DNA from: Prado023 sp049688595
GTDB lineage: Bacteria; Actinomycetota; Actinomycetes; S36-B12; CAIYMF01
Assembly (NCBI GenBank): GCA_049688595.1
Contig: JBAVLA010000271.1
Location: 1 to 30,845 of the forward strand
DNA length: 30,845 nucleotides
Direction: 5' to 3'
Shown: positions 26,698 through 30,845 of the stretch, piece after piece
Numbering within the stretch: the stretch's first letter is position 1
Layout of the letters: each line of letters starts with the position of its first letter
Position numbers and translations under genes: made by a program
Notes under the pieces: generated by a model
Databases searched by the model: none
What the model was told of the DNA's origin: nothing
Seen by the model: only the letters and a program-made list of their open reading frames with translations

Positions 26698-26984
26698 GGA
26701 CATCTCCTCCTCTGCGCTGACACACGAGGTCGCGCCTCTCCTCCGCTGCCGGCCAGGGCGCCGGAGGAGGTCCTGGGCTGTCGACGCTACTCGCAACGTG
26801 GTGCTCGGAGCACTCCGGCCCCGGGGGCATGCAGCTCGTCGCTGCCGGGCCCGGGTCGCCGGGCAGCCCAAGCCCCGAACCAAGGACTACTGGACCGGGG
26901 TGCGGGATAGTGCAGATAGCTGCGATGCCACGAAGGCCGTGGACGTCGTCCCGCCGTGGCAGCAACGATGCAGAGGAGTTCCCC
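26698..26984. promoter_or_regulatory. divergent promoter region between glucosidase and P-type ATPase genes
   Basis: This 287-base region must hold promoters for both genes. AAGGACTACTGGACCGG at 26882-26898 resembles the GGACTWW core of DosR/DevR-type boxes, but the second half does not match well, so the call is weak. It lies about 100 bases upstream of the ATPase GTG. No clear -10/-35 pair was found. Confidence 0.3.
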
Positions 26985-29783
26985 GTGGCTGAGAGCACTG
27001 GAACGTCGGGGCGGAGCGCGACGGGCGCCGGCGGCGACCAGCAGAGCTGGTATGCCCAGCCGGGCGAGGCCGTGGTCGCGGCGATGGGCAGTGACGCGTC
27101 GCGTGGCCTGAGCCCGCAGGAGGCCACCGACAGGCTGGCCAAGGTGGGCCCCAACCAGATCATGGGGGAGAAGCCTCCGTCGATGTGGGTCGTGGCGCTC
27201 GAGCAGTTGCGTGACCCGATGAACCTGATGCTGGTGGCGGTCACGGTGGTCAGCTTCCTGATCGGGGAGGTCTCCACGGGGATCATCGTGGCGCTGCTGA
27301 TCTCGCTCAACGTGGTGCTCGGTTCCCGTCAGGAGCTCAAGGCCCGGGCCAGCGTGGACGCTCTGTCGAACCTGCAGGTCCCCCAGGCCAAGGTGGTGCG
27401 GGGCGGTCAGTTGGTCCTCGTGCCGGCGGCCGACCTGGTCCCCGGCGACGTGGTGCAGCTTGAGGCTGGCGACATCGTGCCGGCAGACGGGCGGATCCTG
27501 CGCTCGGCGACCCTTGAGGCGCAGGAGGCCGCGCTCACTGGGGAGAGCGCGCCAGTGGGCAAGGACAGCTCGGCCCTTCCCGGCCGGGACGTCGCGCTGG
27601 GCGATCGGGCGAACATGCTGTTCCAGAACACGTCGGTGACCCGCGGGACCGCCGCGATGGTCGTCACCGGCACCGGCATGAACACGCAGATGGGCCAGAT
27701 CGCTACGATGCTGACCTCTGTCACCCGGACCCGGTCGCCACTGCAAAGGGAGCTGGACTCCCTGACGAAGGTCCTGGGCATCATCGCCTGGACGGCCGTG
27801 GCGTTCATCGTGGTCGTCGGCCTGATACGGGGCATGCCCGCCGACGAGCTGCTGCTGCTGGGCACGGCCATGGCGATCTCGGCGATCCCGACCGGCCTGC
27901 CGGCATTCGTCTCCGGCCTGCTGTCGATGGGGGCCAAGCAGCTGGCCGATGCCAAGGCCGTCGTGAAGAACCTGACCGACGTCGAGACCCTCGGCGCGAC
28001 CAGCGTGATCAACTCTGACAAGACCGGCACCCTGACCCTGAACCAGATGATGGTCTCGACCATCTACGCGAACGGGTCGTGGTTCACCGTCGGAGGGGAG
28101 GGGTACAAGAAGTCCGGGGCGATCCTGTCGGTAGCCAGCGCCCCGGTCCCGGACTTCACCCGGCTTGCCCTCGGCCTGGTCCTGGACAGCGACGCGACCG
28201 TGTCAAACGACGGCGCTGTCGTCGGTGACCCGACCGAGGCCGCGTTGGTCGTGCTAGCTGCCAAGCTCGGGGTCGACGCGGAAGAGACCCGGCGGGCCTA
28301 CCCGCGCCTGGCGGAGGTGCCGTTCGACTCCGAGTACAAGTTCATGGCCACGTTCCACCACGTGCCGGTCGACGGCGTGGAGCGCGTGGTCCAGCTGGTC
28401 AAGGGCGGCCCCGACGTGGTCCTGGCCAGGTGTAGCCACTCGGGGATCGTCCTGGGCGGTGCCCAGGCGCCGATCGATCAGACACGGAAGGACATCGAGG
28501 CCGCGAACGCCAGAATGGGCGAGAAGGGCCTGCGTGTGCTGGCCTTCGCGGCCCGGCTGGTCGAGGACGATGAGGCAGAGGTGATGGTCAGCGACCCGAT
28601 GTCGCTGACCACTGGCCTGGTCTTCGTCGGCCTGGTGGGCATCATCGACCCGCTGCGAGCCGAATCCAAGACCGCTGTCACCACCGCCCTCAAGGCCGGG
28701 ATCGACGTGCGGATGATCACCGGCGACCACGCGGTCACCGCCCGCGCCATCGGCGAGAACCTGGGCCTGGGCCCGGGGGCGATCAGCGGAGCCGAGCTGC
28801 AGGCGCTGTCCGACGAGGAGTTGACGGCCAGGCTCCCCGAGCTGCACGTATTCGGGCGCGTCACACCGGAGGACAAGCTGCGCCTCGCCCGAGTCATGCA
28901 GGAGGCAGGCATGGTCGTGGCGATGACCGGCGATGCCGTCAACGACGCGGCCGCGCTCAAGCAGGCCGACATCGGCGTGGCAATGGGCAGTGGGAGCGAG
29001 GTCACCAAGCAGGCCGCCCGGATGATCCTGACCGACGACAACTTCGGCACGCTCGTGCACGCCGTCGAGCTGGGCCGCCGGGTCTACGACAAGGTCGTCT
29101 CCTACATCCGCTACCAGATGACCCAGCTGCTGTCCCTGGTGATGCTGTTCGTGGCCGCCACGGCGTTCAACATCAACGAGGGCGTGGCGCTGACCCCATC
29201 CATAGTGTTGTTCCTGTTGTTCTTCGTGACCTCGGCCGGTGTCGTGATCATCGCCGTGGACCCCGGGGACCCCGACGTCATGAGTCGCCCGCCGCGGGAC
29301 CCGAAGCTCCCGATCACCAACCGTGCCGCCATCTCCCAGTGGATCCTCTACGGCACGGTGCTGTTCCTGGCCGCAGTGACACCACTGGTCGTCGGTCCGG
29401 ACGAGCCGAGCGTCGATGTGGCCACAACCTCGATGACGATGGCGTTCGTGGTCATGGGCCTTGGGACGGTGCTCAACGCCCTGACCAACCGCCGCGACCC
29501 CACCAGCGGGCTGTCCGCCCCCGTGTTGAAGGCGGCGGCCATCGGGCTGGTCCCGGCCCTCATGATCGTGCTGGCCACCCAGCTGCCCGGATTCCAGGCG
29601 GCACTGATGACCGTCGCGCTGACCGGCCCGCAGTGGGGGGCGTGCATCGGCCTGTCGCTGCTGCTACCCGTGGTCATCGAGGCCAGCAAGTGGGCCCGCC
29701 GCCGCCGGATACCTACCCCGGTCGTGACCGACGCACAGCGGGCCGTAGCCCCGAACCGCGCCCACGCGTCGGCAACCCGCTGA
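26985..29783 (+). CDS. P-type ATPase (P2-like) with altered ion-binding residues
   Basis: A 932-residue membrane pump of the P2-like group. Actuator motif TGES is at 185-188, the phosphorylated Asp345 is in SDKTGTLT, and the nucleotide and hinge motifs are KGGPD (473-477), TGDH (579-582) and GDAVNDAAA (649-657; usually GDGVNDAPA). The catalytic cycle residues are therefore intact. The ion path is not typical: TM4 reads AIPTGLP (300-306) where calcium pumps have AIPEGLP, TM5 has RYQMTQLL, and TM6 reads LFLLFFVTSAGVVII where N...D is usual. The transported substrate may therefore differ from calcium. An N-terminal cation-ATPase domain is present (about 24-75). The GTG at 26985 has AGGAG six bases upstream. 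The PPK2 gene follows after 56 bases. Confidence 0.92.
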   Translation: MAESTGTSGRSATGAGGDQQSWYAQPGEAVVAAMGSDASRGLSPQEATDRLAKVGPNQIMGEKPPSMWVVALEQLRDPMNLMLVAVTVVSFLIGEVSTGIIVALLISLNVVLGSRQELKARASVDALSNLQVPQAKVVRGGQLVLVPAADLVPGDVVQLEAGDIVPADGRILRSATLEAQEAALTGESAPVGKDSSALPGRDVALGDRANMLFQNTSVTRGTAAMVVTGTGMNTQMGQIATMLTSVTRTRSPLQRELDSLTKVLGIIAWTAVAFIVVVGLIRGMPADELLLLGTAMAISAIPTGLPAFVSGLLSMGAKQLADAKAVVKNLTDVETLGATSVINSDKTGTLTLNQMMVSTIYANGSWFTVGGEGYKKSGAILSVASAPVPDFTRLALGLVLDSDATVSNDGAVVGDPTEAALVVLAAKLGVDAEETRRAYPRLAEVPFDSEYKFMATFHHVPVDGVERVVQLVKGGPDVVLARCSHSGIVLGGAQAPIDQTRKDIEAANARMGEKGLRVLAFAARLVEDDEAEVMVSDPMSLTTGLVFVGLVGIIDPLRAESKTAVTTALKAGIDVRMITGDHAVTARAIGENLGLGPGAISGAELQALSDEELTARLPELHVFGRVTPEDKLRLARVMQEAGMVVAMTGDAVNDAAALKQADIGVAMGSGSEVTKQAARMILTDDNFGTLVHAVELGRRVYDKVVSYIRYQMTQLLSLVMLFVAATAFNINEGVALTPSIVLFLLFFVTSAGVVIIAVDPGDPDVMSRPPRDPKLPITNRAAISQWILYGTVLFLAAVTPLVVGPDEPSVDVATTSMTMAFVVMGLGTVLNALTNRRDPTSGLSAPVLKAAAIGLVPALMIVLATQLPGFQAALMTVALTGPQWGACIGLSLLLPVVIEASKWARRRRIPTPVVTDAQRAVAPNRAHASATR

Positions 29784-29839
29784 GCGGGCTGACACAGACC
29801 CGAACACCCATCGGAACGAGCGGAGGCACTGACATCGCC

Positions 29840-30727
29840 ATGGACACGAAGCCGGGCAAAGGCAAGAAGGGCAGGGACGACCCGTCCAGGAAGCGGGAGA
29901 CGCGCGGCGCCGAGCCTGATCCGACCGGTACCACGCCCACCGGCGGACCGCCTCCGGCGATGACGGAGAAGCAGTACCAGAAGGAGCTGCGCCGCCTGCA
30001 CGGCGAACTCGTCGCCCTGCAGGAATGGGCGAAGGCGAGCGGGGCCAGGGTGTGCATCGTGTTCGAGGGCCGGGACACTGCGGGCAAGGGCGGGGTGATC
30101 AAGGCGATCACCGAACGGGTCAGCCCCCGGGTGTTCCGGGTGATCGCCCTGCCTGCCCCGAGCGACCGCGAGAGGTCGCAGATGTACGTCCAGCGGTACA
30201 TGGCGCACTTCCCGGCCGCCGGCGAGGTCGTGATCTTCGACCGCAGCTGGTACAACCGTGCCGGCGTCGAGCGGGTCATGGGATTCACCCCGGAGGACCA
30301 GATCGACCGGTTCCTCGACTTGCTGCCCTCCTTCGAGAAGGCGATGGTCGACTCCGGGATCCTCCTGCTCAAGTACTGGCTGGAGGTCAGCCCCGAGGAG
30401 CAGACCCGACGCCTGCAGGGCCGGATCAACGACCCCCGCAAGGTGTGGAAGCTCACGGACATGGACCTGAAGTCCTACAGCCGCTGGTACGACTACTCCC
30501 GGGCCCGCGACGCCATGCTCGCCGCCACCGACACCTCGTGGGCGCCCTGGTACATCGCCAACACCGACGACAAGAAGCGCGGCCGGCTCAGCATCATCAC
30601 CCACCTGCTCAGCCGCGTGCCCTACGAGCCCCTCGCGATGCGCGACATCACCCTGCCCGAGCGGCAGGAACCCGGAGACTACCGTGAGGCGGACCTACCC
30701 CTGCGGCACATCCCGACGCCGTTCTGA
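29840..30727 (+). CDS. ppk2: polyphosphate kinase 2 (PPK2) family protein
   Basis: A 295-residue cytoplasmic enzyme that transfers phosphate between polyphosphate and nucleotides. Walker A is GRDTAGKGG (77-85), and the Walker B/lid region is VIFDRSWYNRAGVERVMGF (131-149), with Asp134. The later segments KYWLEVSPEEQ, RINDPRKVWKLTDMDLKS and WYDYSRARDAML are typical of the single-domain PPK2 class. About 40 charged and proline-rich residues precede the domain and are probably disordered. ATG at 29840 is the start that best fits the family; GGAGG lies about 14 bases upstream, farther than ideal. It follows the P-type ATPase gene closely on the same strand, so the two are probably co-transcribed, which would link ion pumping with ATP or GTP regeneration from polyphosphate; this link is inferred. 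Confidence 0.92.
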   Translation: MDTKPGKGKKGRDDPSRKRETRGAEPDPTGTTPTGGPPPAMTEKQYQKELRRLHGELVALQEWAKASGARVCIVFEGRDTAGKGGVIKAITERVSPRVFRVIALPAPSDRERSQMYVQRYMAHFPAAGEVVIFDRSWYNRAGVERVMGFTPEDQIDRFLDLLPSFEKAMVDSGILLLKYWLEVSPEEQTRRLQGRINDPRKVWKLTDMDLKSYSRWYDYSRARDAMLAATDTSWAPWYIANTDDKKRGRLSIITHLLSRVPYEPLAMRDITLPERQEPGDYREADLPLRHIPTPF

Positions 30728-30752
30728 CCGGAAGATAGCTCAGCTGACCAGT

Positions 30753-30776
30753 GGCCGCAGGCGGTTTCAGGCGGCC
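30753..30776 (+). terminator. hairpin after the ppk2 gene
   Basis: GGCCGC (30753-30758) pairs with GCGGCC (30771-30776) across a 12-base loop, 26 bases after the ppk2 stop. It overlaps the last codons of the partial minus-strand frame at the window edge. It could end transcription in either direction; there is no T-run. Confidence 0.3.
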
Positions 30777-30845
30777 GGGAGGCAGAGGGTGACTTCGTAG
30801 CCGAGCGCTTCGAGTTGGCGTACGTGGTTGCGGATGCGTCGTCCT
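30767..30845 (-). CDS. C-terminal end of a protein cut by the window edge, perhaps a transposase
   Basis: The last 25 residues of a minus-strand protein whose 5' part lies outside the window. The visible end reads RRIRNHVRQLEALGYEVTL and stops after CLPAA. Short ends of this kind (a basic helix, then LEALGY.VTL and Ala residues) are common at the C-termini of insertion-sequence transposases in actinobacteria, but the fragment is too short to name a family. It converges with ppk2, 39 bases away. Confidence 0.4.
   Translation of the reverse strand, partial: GRRIRNHVRQLEALGYEVTLCLPAA

Noticed and set aside
30729..30760. tRNA-like string ATAGCTCAGCTGACCAGTGG after ppk2
   Set aside because: It resembles a D-arm only; no acceptor pairing, anticodon stem or T-arm (GGTTCGA) follows.

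Overview
The window is GC-rich throughout, uses GTG starts often and strongly prefers G or C at third codon positions. Together with the families present (an FtsR-like MerR regulator, DUF2252, SHOCT and PPK2 proteins) this points to an actinomycete (Actinomycetota). The genus cannot be named from the sequence. There are two parts: a mobile or defence island (about 1-19.3 kb) and a block of ordinary chromosomal-type stress, transport and energy genes (about 19.7-30.7 kb). A fragment of what may be an insertion sequence lies at the right edge.

The left part (1-2940) holds a short coiled-coil protein overlapping a large fusion of an ArdC-like ssDNA-binding domain, an IrrE-like metallopeptidase and a DnaG-like primase core. 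A paralogue of the cell-division regulator FtsR follows. These look like plasmid or integrative-element cargo. A roughly 700 bp stretch then holds one possible 69-aa zinc-ribbon-like gene and a hairpin. On the minus strand come an ORC/Cdc6-like AAA+ ATPase and a RecD2-type helicase. The helicase gene is broken in two by one extra base in a CCC run near 6901.

From 8075 to 17686 seven plus-strand genes form a nearly gapless run. They are an Abi_C (HEPN-like) protein with a PcrA/UvrD-type C-terminal Tudor domain, a single-pass membrane protein, a complete type I restriction-modification system in the order hsdR-hsdS-hsdM, a Ser/Thr protein kinase, and a 387-aa protein of unknown family. Most junctions are 4-nt ATGA or GTGA overlaps. 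Two genes converge on this run from the minus strand: a winged-helix protein with a PD-(D/E)XK-like motif and a serine recombinase. The best candidates for undescribed biology are the Abi_C-Tudor fusion and the coupled kinase plus unknown gene attached to the restriction operon.

The right part carries a DUF2252 phosphotransferase-like protein, a voltage-sensor-type potassium channel, a FUSC-family membrane protein, a decayed SHOCT gene, a GH63-type glucosidase, a P-type ATPase whose usual cation-binding residues are replaced, and a PPK2 polyphosphate kinase. They suggest ion homeostasis and energy or carbon-reserve metabolism under stress; that link is inference. Two GGGAC/GTCCC-type elements lie in front of genes here. 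No rRNA, tRNA or CRISPR array was seen.
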